DNA from: Primula veris
Lineage: Eukaryota; Streptophyta; Magnoliopsida; Ericales; Primulaceae
Reading direction: 5' to 3'
Length of the DNA stretch: 64,000 bases
Assembly: GCA_963682055.1 (NCBI GenBank)
Contig: OY821740.1
Span: 38,956,795-39,020,794 of the forward strand
In this document: positions 1 to 14,178 of the stretch, piece after piece
Layout: every line of letters begins with the position of its first letter
Position numbering within the stretch: the stretch's first letter is position 1
The notes under the pieces: generated by a model
What the model saw: the letters and a program-made list of their open reading frames with translations, nothing else
Databases searched by the model: none
What the model was told of the DNA's origin: nothing
Made by a program: the position numbers and the translations under genes

Positions 1-1998
1 GGAAAAGCACTTTTTATTGTGGTGGAGCAGGAAATGGTTCTGTAAGTTATATGTTCTGTGAGTTATATCTTACATAGTTACATGTTATATAAGTCTTATT
101 GCTTCTCCAATTCTGTTTGCAGAAATAAGTATCAATGTTGGTACATGGAACTCTCACACGAAAACATTTAACTGGAAATTTATGATTGCTCAAAATAAGT
201 TTGTGGACTGAAATTTATGTTCTTTCTGGGATCAATCGTTTCCCTAAAATAAATTATTTTGCCAAATGTAGCATTATTGTCTAATAACTCTGAAATCTGA
301 TTTTAATGTTTTCTAACATGGGTTTTTTTATCTAGGCAGCAAAAATATGCAATAATTTGGCCCTGGCCATTAGTATGGTAGGGGTATCGGAAGGCTTTGC
401 ACTTGGTCAGTCTTTAGGAATATCAGCCGCTACTCTTACTAATATATTCAACACCTCAAGTGCTCGATGTTGGAGTAGGTATTACTAATAACTTACTGGT
501 CCAGTGCTATTATTATTTCGGCTGCGATTTATTTTTTACATCAATCGTCTGGCAGTTTCATAAAAGTTAAAAACATCTTCGCCTTCTTCAACTTATTAAT
601 CCTTTGCTTTTCGTATGTAAACCACAAACTGTTTTTTGTTCTTGTGACAGTGACAGTTACAATCCTGTACCTGGACTTATGGAAGGAGTTCCTTCGTCTA
701 GAAACTTTGAAGGTGGCTTTGCATCTAAGCTTATGGTAACTCTTTTTATCATGTGGATTACCACTTTCCGGATATTGTCCTTTGTAACTTGATCAGGAAT
801 AGTCTCTTGACGATGGTTTATTATTTGTTAACAGACTAAAACTTTTCCAATCAACTTGTTATTATGAACATTATTTATTCTGTACTCGTTTGTTTTTGTG
901 ATTAATCAGAAAGAGTAAACAAGGCCTCTTATTTACTCGTATGATGACAAGCTGAAAGTCAGCTGAAGTTGAAACAATTGAATTAGTGTTGTAAAGTTTC
1001 TAAGAGTAGCCATGACACTGATGATTAGTTAAAGCGTTATTATCCTTTCTATCCCAATACTAGTACTAGCTTATTAGTTGTAGTCTCAGCTACACTCTTA
1101 ACTCTAGACAGCTGAATAGCTAACTACCAATTTAGTAGATACAGTATTACTAAACTGCATGCAAGTACTGATCACTTGGTGTCTTTACATTATCTGTTAT
1201 CGGCCACACTTAGCTTGTTTCTGTAATAGTGCACCGGAAAGCGATGAGAAAGCTGTGATATTTTTGACAAGCAGGCTAAAGATTTGGGTCTCGCCACCTC
1301 ATCAGCTAAAGATGTTGGTGTTACATGTCCATTGACAGATCAAGCAGAAAAAATGTAAGTCCTAAGTAACTAGAAATTCCCCCTTTATCTGTAACTACAT
1401 TTTTCCTGGCTAGCAACTTAACATCTTCAACTCATATCCATTCATTTCACATTGGGGTAAATATTTTCTTCTATTGAAAGCATTATACAGACAGTTAACT
1501 TTGCCTTTAGGACAACCAACTTCGATGGTGGTCGATTATGCTTCTTATGTTGGTGCCTCTCACCGTATCCTGAACCCTTAAAATTATATATATGACAAAA
1601 ATGTTGTAAAGGGAGACCGTCAAAGTCATTAGCATCGGTGCTCGTGACAAAATAGTCTTGCAATAGATACACATTGAAACATTGCTATTGATTGTTAGGA
1701 AATCGTTCTTTTTCCTGCAAGTATTATAAGGAAATAGTTTGTCTTCTATTAATATTTGTGATGACAAGTAGTAAAGCTTGAATTTATTTTCTAATTGTCT
1801 GTTTCAGTTTTTGAAAGTGCGGGATAAATATACAACTGTACTAACTCATTACTTATTTTGTTGACGTATAATTATCAATTCATCATCAATTAGTTGTCTT
1901 TTTCCAGATTCTTGGAGCTCTGTGAGAAGGGGCATGCAACCGAGGATTTCTCATGTGTCTTCCGACATTACTACTCTGGCAAGGACGAGAAACATTAG
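1..1998 (+). CDS. HIBADH: 3-hydroxyisobutyrate dehydrogenase, mitochondrial type (3' part)
   Basis: Oxidises 3-hydroxyisobutyrate to methylmalonate semialdehyde with NAD in mitochondrial valine breakdown. Exons read as join(<1..41, 336..478, 651..735, 1275..1354, 1908..1998); every junction has GT/AG and the phases agree. About 145 C-terminal residues are in the window. The first exon and the next join to GGAGNGSAAKICNN, the family's substrate/catalytic motif with the conserved lysine in AAKICNN. Later come NPVPGLMEGVPSS, GGFASKLM and the C-terminal signature DFSCVFRHYYSGKDE, ending in TAG. The Rossmann NAD-binding half lies before the window, so the start and targeting peptide cannot be seen. 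No break is seen in the visible exons. Recognition rests on family knowledge; confidence is high for identity and slightly lower for the exact edges. Confidence 0.9.
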
Positions 1999-3576
1999 AA
2001 TTTAACGGTGAAAATCCATTAATTTTATTATTCAAGTAAAAATTGTTGATGGTGACTAGTAAAGCGGGTAATCACTATTTTGTGGGTATATGGGTTGTAT
2101 TGTAAAGTATCTTTCTGAAATATAATGCTCGTTTGCAATTACATTACTTTTCAATGGGAACGGTGTGAATGGAATTAGTACACTTGTTTGTTTCATCTTT
2201 TCTATATGGAGACGAGTTTCTTTCAACTTTTTTTTATCAAGTATTGACATTATTTTTTTTATTTTTTTAAATGGCTGTGATTGTTACCACGAATATGAAT
2301 TGTTACCAAAAAACAGTTTATGTGATTAGAAAACCTCCCTCTCTCTCACACACAATTAAATGGCTAGAGATCCATCATGAAATTCCATCACATTTTGCTA
2401 TTTCCGTAGTGCGATCAAACATCAAACAATAATATGTTACCGAACTTTTGGAGATGCTTATAAAGAAACCAGATACAAAAAAGAAAACATAGGTAATGGA
2501 AAAATAACATGCACTTAATTATTATTTCTTCCCAATTTATAAGTGAACAGCTTGGCTGACTGAATTAACTGAATTTATAAGTGAGTTTTCCTTGTTGGTT
2601 GTACATTTTTTTCTTCTCTAATAATTTTGAAAAGTATAACTGTTTAAGAAAATTTTAACCGTGAAAGTATTACAAAATCTTATAAAAATTGACATGAACT
2701 TTCTCGACCTACACACCTGAAATGGTTCTAACAAAAACTAATCAGTTTCATAAATTTCAGTTATGTTCAATTTCGTATCAAGTATCAACATCAATTAAAT
2801 AAAAGCAGTCCCACATTTCCCTATGATGTTTCGTTCTCTTTGTAGAACAGATGTTGCTTCTACCTAAAACAGTCTCCTTTGAACAAAGTACCAATTGTGT
2901 CAACCAGAAATAAGCAACACCAGAAATTGTCTATTGAAAATTTCACTTTTAATATTTTAAGCAAAAATATATAACTGAAAAAAGGGTATCAAAAACTAAA
3001 ATCAGAAGATGGAAAGGGGAAACCTATAATTTCTATTCATGCCAGGTACAAATGGCAAATACAATTTGAACCCTATAATTAAATTTGCGACAACAGTTTC
3101 CATTGTAAGTAAATCTGTGTTGAAGAGAGCAGACCCAAAAAAAAAAAAAAAATCTGAATTATTCTGTAGACACACAACAGACCAAATGACCAATTTTCAA
3201 AGCAAAATATGGAAGTTGGTCATCAAATGTACAAAGATCCGCGGAGGCTCATCACCTCCTGTATAATTGCACGCAAAAAGAACAATCCCACTTTCTGTTA
3301 GCAAATTATGTTGTACTTTCTGTAGCTATGCCATAGATATACAAGCACAGGTCGCCGTTCTATCAAAATCACATGGATAAAGGAGGGAAGTCAGCTTCAT
3401 TCTTGAGACGGTATTCTGAATTTTCCATAACACGCCTCCTACATTTCCATAAGCACTTAACTATATCACAATTATCTCTTTTCCTCATTGACGTTTTCAG
3501 AGGACATGACAGAGAAAGTAATCTCATATTTAGAAAATTCGCCCTAATATCGTTTGCTGAACTTACGCCATCATAA
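1999..3576. other. Convergent intergenic region
   Basis: AT-rich DNA between the 3' ends of the dehydrogenase (+) and the nucleotidyltransferase (-). It should contain both 3'UTRs and polyadenylation signals. A run of 15 A lies near 3129-3143. No coding segment was recognised; the short open frames have no family features. Confidence 0.5.
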
Positions 3577-6500
3577 CTACTGAAAGTGTTTTACAAATGG
3601 AAATCCTTTATCTTCATACCTTGTATCATTATCCTTGCTAGAAACAGGCAATGCAGGGCTTGAAGATTGCAATTCCTGTGGGGGAAGATCTTCAGCAGAG
3701 GGTGCAATTTGTTGTCCACCGATAGTTCTGTTTTCAAGGACATGGTGATGATGTGGCACGTTGTTAACTTCGTAATGACGGAGATGTAAGTTGGATGTGG
3801 TCATGACTGTGTCGTCAATTTCTATCATGTCGTCAATATTCTGAAAAGGCGTAAATGATGATGCGTAATGAGGAGAATTATGGAGGGACTTACTCGCTGC
3901 TCCTTGCTCGTTTATTTCCCTCCTACCCATTGAATGATTATAGCGATATGGAGCACGATTCTGAATTTTACCCCACAAAAGAAAATTAAAAATCATTTCA
4001 GACGGTAATTAAAGTGTGGTTGCTAAAATGAGAAAGTAATCAAGCATTAAAGTAATGCTTCCTGGGACCTTTTATAATCATAAAAAAGGTATATCACGTT
4101 TTACAATTAACATAATATCACCACTAAGGTAATAACATAGGAAAACTCAACTATAACGGGAACGGACCAAGAAACCTAAGTAGGTCTTACTGTTTTACTC
4201 AGTAATGCTCTCACTTTTCCAAATGAAGTGTCCACTATCCCATTTTTGGATGTTCCTATTGTCCACATTCTGAAAATGTCTAAGTACAATTTTAAACATA
4301 TCGTTTTGTCTACTTTTTATTTCAAAAAATCACTTGATAGGACATAAACCAATGGTGAATTCGGAAATAGTAGGAAAAATAGTACAATGGCCATGTCCTT
4401 TTAAATACTTGAGATTTTAGACCCCCTAGTGGACCCCTACCAAGAACTGATGACAATTTTATATAATGTTATTAATGAAGTAACAAATTTCAAGCACAAT
4501 TATAAAGCAAAAGAAAGGGAGGTTATACCACATTCGGAATATATGTCCCTGTCCCTCGTTGCTTTGGGAATTCTTCTACCATGCCAAAAGAGGACGGAGG
4601 AAGAGGATTTACTAAAACCATTGGATTATTAGGGAAAAACCCCGGTCTTGGTACAATACCAACATTATCTATGTGCATATTAGATAGCCCATTTCGCTTA
4701 TATGGATAGGGACCCAAATGAGGTGGCAATGGTGGAGGCAAAGGAGCTGGCACACCTAAAGAGTGATTATAGCAAAATCGACCATATTTCAAACTATTGA
4801 AATGGCTCTCGTAATCACCATTGAGATCACAGAAAGAGTTTTCATGGCAATCATTTTCACTTCTACTACTTACAGATAATGATTTCTCTTCAGGTTCGCA
4901 GCTATCTTTCCCATCCGAATTTCCATTTTCTTTAGATTTAGAAAAAAAGAGATGCGGGGCAAAATGTGGAACCGCCACCATGTCTGCATCAGCACCACTT
5001 GTGTTTCTTACAGAATTTTCATCTTTTTCGGTAAGCATTAATTTGGAGTTAAGCAGTTCTATTTCATCTGTGTTTCCTATTACTTCATCATAATTATCAT
5101 TTGTTGATACTGAATTGGAACCACCAAATACATCTTGTATGTCAGGTCTCCGCCCAGTTCCATGTCTATCTAAAGTGTTTAATAAAAACTTAGCCAGCTC
5201 TTCGGCTATTTTGCTATCTTCTTCCTGTGATAGGGCTTGCCTGAGCTTCCTCGCCCCATATGCAAATGCACTTCGTATTCTGAACAAGTTCCCTACACGC
5301 AACAACCACCGTCAATCTGTGTGTGTGTGTGTGTGTGTATTACATTCATACTCACATATGTGACTTATTGCATCTGTAACCCGATTTTCTCTTCTTAAAT
5401 ATACTCGTCCCTGTGAAGCCTGGATTAGCAAAAAGTTTTCACCTTTTAAAGTACTCAGAGTTATGTGTTGAATATCTTCCAAAGGGCCTAATGCAACAAT
5501 TGGAAATTTGCAAGTTTCACGGAGAAGTGATGGATTAAATGCAAGAAATTGACAAATGTGGCCAAACTAGATTAAGCTAATGGGATCAAAGCGCCAACAA
5601 CGGTTAAACATTAAAGAGGTTGACAGCATGTAACATAATTTCCCATGAAATTTGGCAACTTTAAATTTAAAAACTATGCATGACGAAAACCCCCAATGAG
5701 TAAAAGATCAAGTCCTCAAACAGTTTTTGAAATTTCTTTTATTTTCTCAAGTCTGCAATCTTCAATACTTGGGTCTTTAGAAAACCAACTCAAATGGACC
5801 CAATCTCCACATGGACAAAATTAAAAGCACGAAAAATAAATAACAGTCGATCGAAAACAAAAGAATAAAACTTGGCTAATGATCTAGTAAAATTATCATT
5901 AGGTTGGTTTGATTGGACATTTACTTTTGGAACAAATTAAAGGGATTTTGTCTTCCAATAATTATCAGAAAAAGGTCCCTTTCCCCATTTGTTACTGTAC
6001 TACATTTAAAATAAGCTAAGTAATTAAAAAGAGAAACAAGATCTTAACCTTTACTGACGCTGCGGCCAAGGTTGTTGTTGCCTCTAAGTGGGTCAATTAT
6101 GTTGAGGTTTTTTAGGGGAAGTGTTCGTGAATTATTGTCAACCCCCTTTGAAGGGACCGAGAACATGTCCATACAATTCTTAAGAAACTCATCACTAAGC
6201 AAAAAATTGCCATCACCGTTTTCAAGCTTCTTATCTGTAAGGAGACCAAGAGTTAGTACTTATTTAGTTGCAACCAAAAATTCATCAAACTAACAACTAT
6301 AGTCTTATAAAACCCTATAGTTATACAACATATTTTGTTGCAAACTTATGGAATAAAAACTGTTATCGTCCTTTCAGTATCAAAGAAAGTCAACAGCAAT
6401 AAATTGATGATGAGACTATGTATATGACTCCGTGAATGCCTATATTTTCATCAAACGTAAAGTAAGTAACAAACTTATCCAAAGGTCTTCACATTCTCAT

Positions 6501-9500
6501 GTCCAAATAACATGAACTTGTGGAGGTAAAGGTTTTGATGTATGTAAATAGTGAAAATCCCTTAGACAAGCTAGAAGATAATTCTCACCCACAATCTCCG
6601 GCAATGACGATATTCGGACTGGACCATTTAAGCTAACACAGTAATTGTCCCAATCAAACTTACTAAAGTAGTCCAAAAATTTATATAGAACCTGAAATTC
6701 AAAAACAAGTCATTTATATCATATATGTTTGTTCATACGAAAAAGGGAAAATTAAATAAATGAGCTGCATTGGAACTCACTGCTAAAGGTCCATCAAGAT
6801 TCGTATGGAAGAAATGGAAGATATAAAGAACCAAAGTCTCCAAAGCATAAGTAGATATCAAAGCATGATGAGCTCCAAGAATACGACTTTCATAATAACA
6901 CCATGCCTTGACTAGTATGATACTGCGTTTGAAAAGATGATCTTTTCCAATTACACGATTGACCTGTAAAGGAAGACCTCAGTCTGTTAGCAGTAAATTC
7001 ATGAGTGGAAGTGAACAAAATGACCTGAAATTCATAAGTTAATTTCAAATGTGAGTATTATTCAGAGAAACGGTCCTCCTTAGAAGAGTTTAGACTCTAT
7101 TAGTCTGTTGGCAGCACCTGACATGGAAACTTAAGTGACCTCTCTCTTTCTCCCTATACACACACACACACATACACATGCACTCCATAAAATTGGGAGC
7201 TTACGAATTACGAGTAGTTAGTTCTGAACACGAGTTTAATTTAGATGAGAGATAACCATGAGATTTGCTTAAGCGTGTGTTGACACCACATGTTGTAAAG
7301 ATTATGATGGGGAAATTAGTAAATTAGATCCAACAAGGCCTAACACTACTTAATTAGAATCCCCCCCCACCCCCCGGTCGTCCTCTCATAGATGATAAAT
7401 GGATTTGTATGGTCGTTATTTTTCGTAGGTTGGAGGTGAAAAGGTGTACTTCAAGTAACACTTATAAAAAATAAAGAAAACAAAGTGGAAAAGTATACTT
7501 TTTTGGTAATGAGACTAGTGAAATCACTGAAATGTAAGCAGGAAGAATTTAAAAATGTGTTGAAATATTAATTTTCTCGATAGTATCATAATTCTTACTT
7601 TATTAAACTACACTTTTGCTTGAGTGAAAGTGAAATAGCTAAAAAAATCTTACTTTTATTGGTCAACTAAGCATGCTCCGTAATCATAAAGATCATACAT
7701 CTCTCTCTCTCTCTATCTATCTCCCTCTGTGTGTGTGTACATAACGTTTACATGCAATATGGCTCCCTCACCATTCATATGTCAGCTCCATAATTATGTA
7801 ACTTATCCTTTTCGGATTAACAAAAAAAATATTACCTGTTCAAGGAAGCATAGTGTACAAAGCCCTCCCAGTTGATTGAAGGAGATATCCACAACTATAT
7901 TTTGTACAATGCACTTAACAATCTTAACCTGTCACAGAGATAACCAGCTATATTATTTCAGCATCTACGGAGTAGAAAAACCAACTATACTCTTCACAGA
8001 TTTTTCTTTACTTGTCATCTACAATTTGAGGAATTGAGATGTAAAATTAGGATTAGGGTTATTCACCAAATCACATATTCTCAATCAATTAAAAGCTACT
8101 TCAAGCCCTTGACTTTCTCCATAAAATGATACAGTACCCTTAGAATTTATATATATATATATATATATTATACTTTATATATATAGAGATATATAGACAG
8201 AGACATATGTAAATTAAGAGTAAAGACCTCAGCCCGAATGAGTTGAACATCCTTCACAATGAACTCTGCACCACCATTTTGTTCTTCGGATTGAAGTACA
8301 GAAACTACATCATTCGCTAAAGCCTCCTCTAAATTGGGATTGACAAAGGCTGTTAAATCAATATCTCCATCAGGTAGGTAGGTCTTCAGGGGAACCGACC
8401 CATATGGGAAGACCTGCACATAAAGACAGAGAGAAATATAGAGGGTTACTAACAAAAAAAATCCAAGATTGGCGTTCTTATAAAAGAAACTCTACCCTAG
8501 ACTAGATAACATTCAGGATATAATGCATGCTATCTTGTAAGTTAACTAATATCAGCAATTAACCAAGCTTAAATTAGAAATATACCCATGTACCAACTAA
8601 AAGTACAAGCCTCGAGGCATAGTAGATAACAATTCAATACCCTTCAGTTTCATAATTCAACCGACAAATGTGGGAGGTAGAAGTAATGGGCATCGACATA
8701 TATTTGCTAACAAGGAAATGACAAACTCATATACAACGTGTCACAGACCTCGCAGCTGGACCTACGACGCCTACTTATACAGGAAGGAGGGATTTGGTTC
8801 TCAGATGTTGTGCTCTTTAGAATAAATTATGAAATTGGAAAATATAATTCATGGTCCCTCTGGCTCAAAGCAATACTTGTCTTAGTTGCTGCCACTTCAG
8901 TGTTTTTTTTATCAACCTATAGTAATCTAAATGTAAGCTAAACAATTCTACATACCCATGAGTCATATTCCCAGTTTGCAGTCTTCAGATAGGATTTTAC
9001 CTACATGGCCTGGACAAAAAGCTGATTTCTAAAATCAACCTCAGTCTTTTCTAAATAAAAAAATAAAAAATAATCAAGTCAATCAAACTAGACCAAAAAG
9101 AATACCACAGTCTGTCCACTTCTTTATAGATAGATTGTTTTGCTTTCAATATAGCTGAAAATCAACTAGCTTCAGCTCCGAAGTTAAATGTGCATAGCTC
9201 CTTAATTGTATTTGTCACATAAGAAGCCAGAAAAGGATAAGACAGTTTTTACAAACTATAGTTCAAGAGCGGACACAGAAATCAAACAAGAGAAATCTGA
9301 TCTAAAATTATAAATGTAATCAATTAAAAGAAGAAGAAGAAACTGATAAACAGCTCATTAGTTAAATGAACTACTTTTATTGACGTCAAATTATAAATAT
9401 AAACCTAAAAGGAAATTGCAAGAATTTAAGCGAAGTCATTAAGTCGCAAATTTCATTTGGATGCCATATATCACGTCAGCTTCAGAAAGGGCATAGTTCC

Positions 9501-11319
9501 TAATATAAAATGAAGCAAGAGCAACGGAAATTAGACGAGAAATATAACCTGATTGGTCCAAATAAGGACCAATGGACAATTTCATACTCATTTGAGCGAC
9601 CAAAGTGTGAATACACATTTTTCATTAAGATGTTTCAGTGTAAGTTTTAAGTGTAAATGGGTTGTGCATATATCAATGCTCCTTACAAAAAGGAAGATAC
9701 TTTGTTTCAAAAGTTTGCATTCAAGGAAAAATATCTGACACGCCACTTTCATACAGAGAGGGTGTTCTTCTAGTTTTGAGTCACCTCTATATTCTAGGAT
9801 TCTTAACAGTTATTAATGTTACGTTTTTTGGGTTAAAATTAGAAAAAATAATGTACAGTTATGTAATAACCAGTAGACAAAAATTCACTCGAACTATTTT
9901 TTAACTGGAACCCGGCATTTATATCGTCAACTAACTTTGGGAGCCGCAATCATTAAACACAACTACAGGCAGGGCTTATTCTATAAAATATTTCAGTAAC
10001 ATCTGCCTAGTTTTGAGATTACCTATCCAAAAATGGTACAGGGCTGGATCTTCAGATATAATAAATGAACAATTGGAACTTTCAGACCTTGAAGGCACCC
10101 CACATCGCAAATATGGGTTGTTGACCTAGCATGTGGTTTATGAACAGTCAGTAATTATAATAGTTTCTTTTAAAGGGACTTATAAGAGTTCCAATCTCTT
10201 GTTCATCAGAGCATATATATAAATGTAATTGTGGTATAGTCTATGCTTGCGTAAAATTTTCACAGTGAGCAATAATCAGAGAGTATCCCCACTGAGGCAC
10301 TGAGTGAATCTGTGAATGCGGAATATAAGCCAACCAAAGGGAGCTATAGAAAGAACTGGAAAGTCACAGACAACACACAGAATTGCATAATTTTAAAAAA
10401 AGAAAATATAAGTAATATATGATTCCGTAGGAACTTCTAAATCTTGGCATTTACGGTGGTTTAAAATAATTATTTTCATTTCACAAAAGCTCTTGTAACG
10501 TCAAGATCACTTTCCATATTCTGTATCTCAGCGCGAATGGCCGGTTAAATATATTTACATTATAACAAATCCATCACCATGTCACACAACCAAATGCAAG
10601 GAAAGAAAGTAAACAGACCTTCCCAAACTTCAAGTTCAGCTAGCAACCAACACAAAGAGTAATCAAAATAAATCTTAAGCTACTTTAACCCAAAAGAAAA
10701 GGTAACAACAAAAACACGCAAGTCTATAGAATAACGAGAATCTACCCCTGATCTTGAAGATAAATCGACTATAAATTCTGTTTTCGTACTTCTTTCCAGC
10801 AATTTAAAAAAACGCGCGTATTTCTAAAAACATCCATCATATACAAAACACATAGTAATGATAGTATCATAGTACCATACTCAGAGCACTCACTTGGAAC
10901 ACAAAAAACAGCAAAACTAAGTCAGAAACATAACATTCTTAGATGAAAATAAAAACTCAATACATCAAGATAACGATTAATCAGCACTAAAATTTCGAGT
11001 AAATTTCGATAACTCTCATTCACCAGCAACAATAACATTCATTCCGAATAGAACATTTAATAACATTGACACTACTGAAATAAATAATAACAATTATATA
11101 TCTAGTAATTGAGAAAAATTCAAAGAAGGTAACCTCGCAACCAAGGTAGCGTTTGATCAATCGTTGGACATATAAAATAACATCTTTTCTTCTATTTTCA
11201 GACAAGGGTGTCGGTTGAAACTTGCTTATAATCTTCCGAATCGCCACCTCAGCCATCGCGTTTCTCCAAAAAACAGTTTCTTTATCCTCATCATTATTAT
11301 TAAACCCCACATCACCCAT
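3577..11319 (-). CDS. Nucleotidyltransferase / PAP-OAS1 substrate-binding-domain protein
   Basis: Eight exons on the minus strand: 11319..11134, 8413..8228, 7928..7836, 6963..6781, 6691..6589, 6234..6049, 5292..4529, 3960..3577, giving 694 residues with consistent phases. Exon 2 (residues 63-124) holds the nucleotidyltransferase core: GS at 67-68, then the metal-binding DGDIDL with Asp79 and Asp81. Exons 3-7 hold the substrate-binding region, including IIDPLRGNNNLGRSV and FRIRSAFAYGARKL, typical of the plant TRF4/5-related family. The rest, about residues 340-694, is low-complexity and rich in Ser, Pro and Asn. The family transfers nucleotides to RNA or other acceptors; the substrate of the plant members is not settled, so no reaction is claimed. 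Intron 1 is 2.7 kb. A possible donor inside the last exon (AAG|GTATGA near 3623) leaves the exact C-terminus open. Confidence 0.85.
5317..5340. repeat. (GT)n microsatellite
   Basis: Short GT dinucleotide run inside intron 6 of the nucleotidyltransferase gene, just upstream of the exon-7 acceptor on the minus strand, where it reads as (AC)n. Confidence 0.8.
7149..7732. repeat. Scattered CA, CT and GT microsatellites
   Basis: The intron between exons 3 and 4 of the nucleotidyltransferase gene holds a (CA)n run at about 7161-7172, a C-rich run near 7361-7376, and CT/TCTA runs followed by GTGTGTGT at about 7700-7738. No coding sequence was seen in this intron. Confidence 0.6.
8414..11133 (-). 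other. Long first intron of the nucleotidyltransferase gene
   Basis: A 2.7-kb intron between the exons encoding residues 1-62 and 63-124. It is AT-rich with no recognisable gene, transposon terminus or RNA. An (AT)n run lies just outside, at 8149-8168 in intron 2. Confidence 0.6.
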
Positions 11320-14178
11320 CCCCCCAATTCAATCAATAAATATATATTGTATATGTATATATATAAAAGATTATATTTTGGTGGGTTTTGCAAATAAAAA
11401 ACAAAAAGCCCTTCAAATCACTGTGCTCTGTTACTATGAATAATGGGTATATAAGGAAAAAGGTAAATTTTGTAGGATGATAATAAAATAATTCACAAAA
11501 AAAGGCAGGAGATGTATATAAAAAGAAAGAGAAAAATTCAAACCCTAATTGTTGATTAGAAAAAAAAAGGTTTATGTTAATACGGTGAGGTTGGATAGGA
11601 TTGGAATTTTCAATTTATATATCTCTGTATATATCTATATCTATATATTTGGAGTATATATATAAATCTAAACAATAAATATTATATATAAGTGACAACA
11701 AAGATTGAAAAAAATGAGATACTAGAGAGAGAGATAGAGAGAGTCAATTTTGTCTTTTTATTTTTTTGGCTATTTATTAGATTTTGTATACGTATGTGCT
11801 ATATTTTGTCATGTTCTTTTAACCTTAATTTATATTTTGTGTTTTTTTTCTCTTTGTAATTATGTTTTCTAGTTAAGTTTCCTTTTCAAACATCCTTTTT
11901 ATAGTTATTTATTTATTATTGTTAGTGTTGCATGCATTTGTTCTTTATCTTGATTTTGCTTCTTTAGTTTTCTAATTAATGATTAGCTATTATGGTTAAT
12001 TTGTTTTAAGGATTTTCATTTGATTGTGTTTATTGTTACTTGTTACGTTCCATTTGGAGTAATGTGACATTAAACATAAAGATCGTTTGAAACGTGATGA
12101 TATGATTTTTAAATTAATTATATACTTTGGTTTGGTGGTACTTGTATTGGTAATGTTTTCGTGATTTTCAATATACAATAATAATCGACTGTCATTAATA
12201 GACATATTTATAACCCGGGCATGTAATCGTGTTATCAAATCATGTTCATCGATTGTGTACGATAGATAGATCCGAATTTCTGTTTGTCGCCACGCTTTAA
12301 TTCCTTCATGTGAACACAATGCTTTGGAGAATTTTTATTTTTCTAAGCGAACAAGTAAATAACGTGTACGTTATGTTAATAATTTCATTTGGCAAACTAC
12401 GGATCGATAGTTGTGTTTAATTATAGCACTTTGATCATGAGATTTCCTCCCCCATATATCTCAAGTAGATTTATTTTTATATGAACACTAATTCTTGTTG
12501 GATTCATAGCTTTTTTCTCCTTTTAAGTGCTTATCTAATTCAATTGCATTTTCATTATCGTTTTTTTTGTGCTTTTAACATTTCATGGTGGACATCAATA
12601 ACAATGAACATGTCATATAAAGGTATGCTATATTAGCTTTTGTAAAGAGATACATAATTTTCCGACTACCGACTAAGTTTTTCATTATGCAATTAATTAA
12701 AAAGACGTGACTTTTTATCCTTCTAAGTGCCCATCTCATTCAATTGCATTTTCTTATCTTTATGACTTTATCGAATTATCGTCATTAACATCTTGCCTTT
12801 CGTTATTCTTCTTGTTACTTGTCAATAGATATTATCTTATGTTCTTGTCAACAACATCCTACTTTTCTTTACTTTTTAATTGTCGATAGATTGATTGTTC
12901 TATGCCTTGTCGATGTCCATCGACGTAACTAGTCCGCGTTACATGTGTAACATAACGTACTAGTCCAACAACGTTTGGGAAGACTGTTTTCCCTATATTT
13001 TTCAGTTTAATTTTCACGTGCACATTTCATATACGAATATGAGAATACATACCATACCGATCATGCTCCTCTATAACACAGGGAGAACACAGCACTTAAG
13101 AGTACAATGCTAGCGAAACTTACTAGTAAATAAGTCTCTATATATGCTATTTTAACATGTTTTATGGATAAACATATAATCCATGCATTTAATTATAAAC
13201 CACTTGTTTACAAGTTTACAACACATGATTATTAAAAAAAAAAAAACGTATATGCAATAAATAGACTAACGGCGCACCGATCTTAAATTGATACAAACTC
13301 AATGTCTGTTTGGTAACGAGTTTGGTGGCAATTTGGGGCGCGGAAGTACTCTTTATATTCCTTAGGCAATGTTATTTTTTTCTTTTTTTATCTTAAACGG
13401 TGCGAATATATTTATTTTTTGACAAATCTGAAATAGATCACGTCCCAACGTGATCCATATTTTCAACACTTCCAAATCTATTTCTCTTCACACACCGTGT
13501 TTCTTTTATAGGATTTTCTATTTTTTATCTCTTACGACATTTAACTATTCAAGGTCTAGATTTAACATGGTCTGTATTTTGGACTAATCCTTAAATAGTT
13601 TTGAATGTGTAGATCAATCCTTGATTAAGTTTCAAAAATGGTACCAGACCCAAATTAACCCACAATGTTATTTGTAACATGATCATAGTATTATAGTACT
13701 AACTACTAAATAGTACTGCATTACTATTACACGGCTATAAGCCATTTGCATGGTTGAAAAATGAAACTTGAAAGGAAAATGCCATCCAAGTGTTAATTTT
13801 TTTAATTTTTTTTAAATTACACGTGTATATAACACTTGATGGCCCTCCAATGACGGTTAATCTTAACTAACACACACAAAGACACATAGACACATGTTTT
13901 TTACACATGAATGACACTCTATTACATCTATTCTATCACTTTTCATCTTCTCATTTTTATCACCATTCTGCATCAGCTGAAATTCCATAACATTTTATTT
14001 TCTTAAAATACTAATTTTTTTTTTAATTATTAATACTTGATAGTAACAAGTCTTAGTTTTACCATTTTTGGTGTTCACCTAAGAATAGTTCAGTCTGTTA
14101 CATCTGATCTGGTTTGAGCTTGTTCTTCTTATGGTGTCATTTTCATTTTAAGGAATAAGAGAATTGCAAGAAAACCAA
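11320..14178. other. Divergent intergenic region with two promoters
   Basis: Upstream DNA shared by the minus-strand nucleotidyltransferase and the plus-strand vacuolar sorting receptor. It is very AT-rich, with TATATA runs near 11340-11365 and 11620-11690 and a GA run near 11725-11743. A short direct repeat (TAAGTGC..ATCT.ATTCAATTGCATTTTC) occurs near 12525 and again near 12724. No coding region was recognised. Core promoter elements were not assigned because TATA-like strings are too frequent here to mean anything. Confidence 0.45.

Noticed and set aside
3373..3576. Plus-strand frame beside the nucleotidyltransferase 3' end
   Set aside because: Short, no family resemblance, and in the 3' flank of a convergent gene.
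9552..9573. Perfect 8-bp inverted repeat ATTGGTCC...GGACCAAT
   Set aside because: Several such short hairpins are expected by chance in 64 kb, and it lies inside an intron with no other signal.
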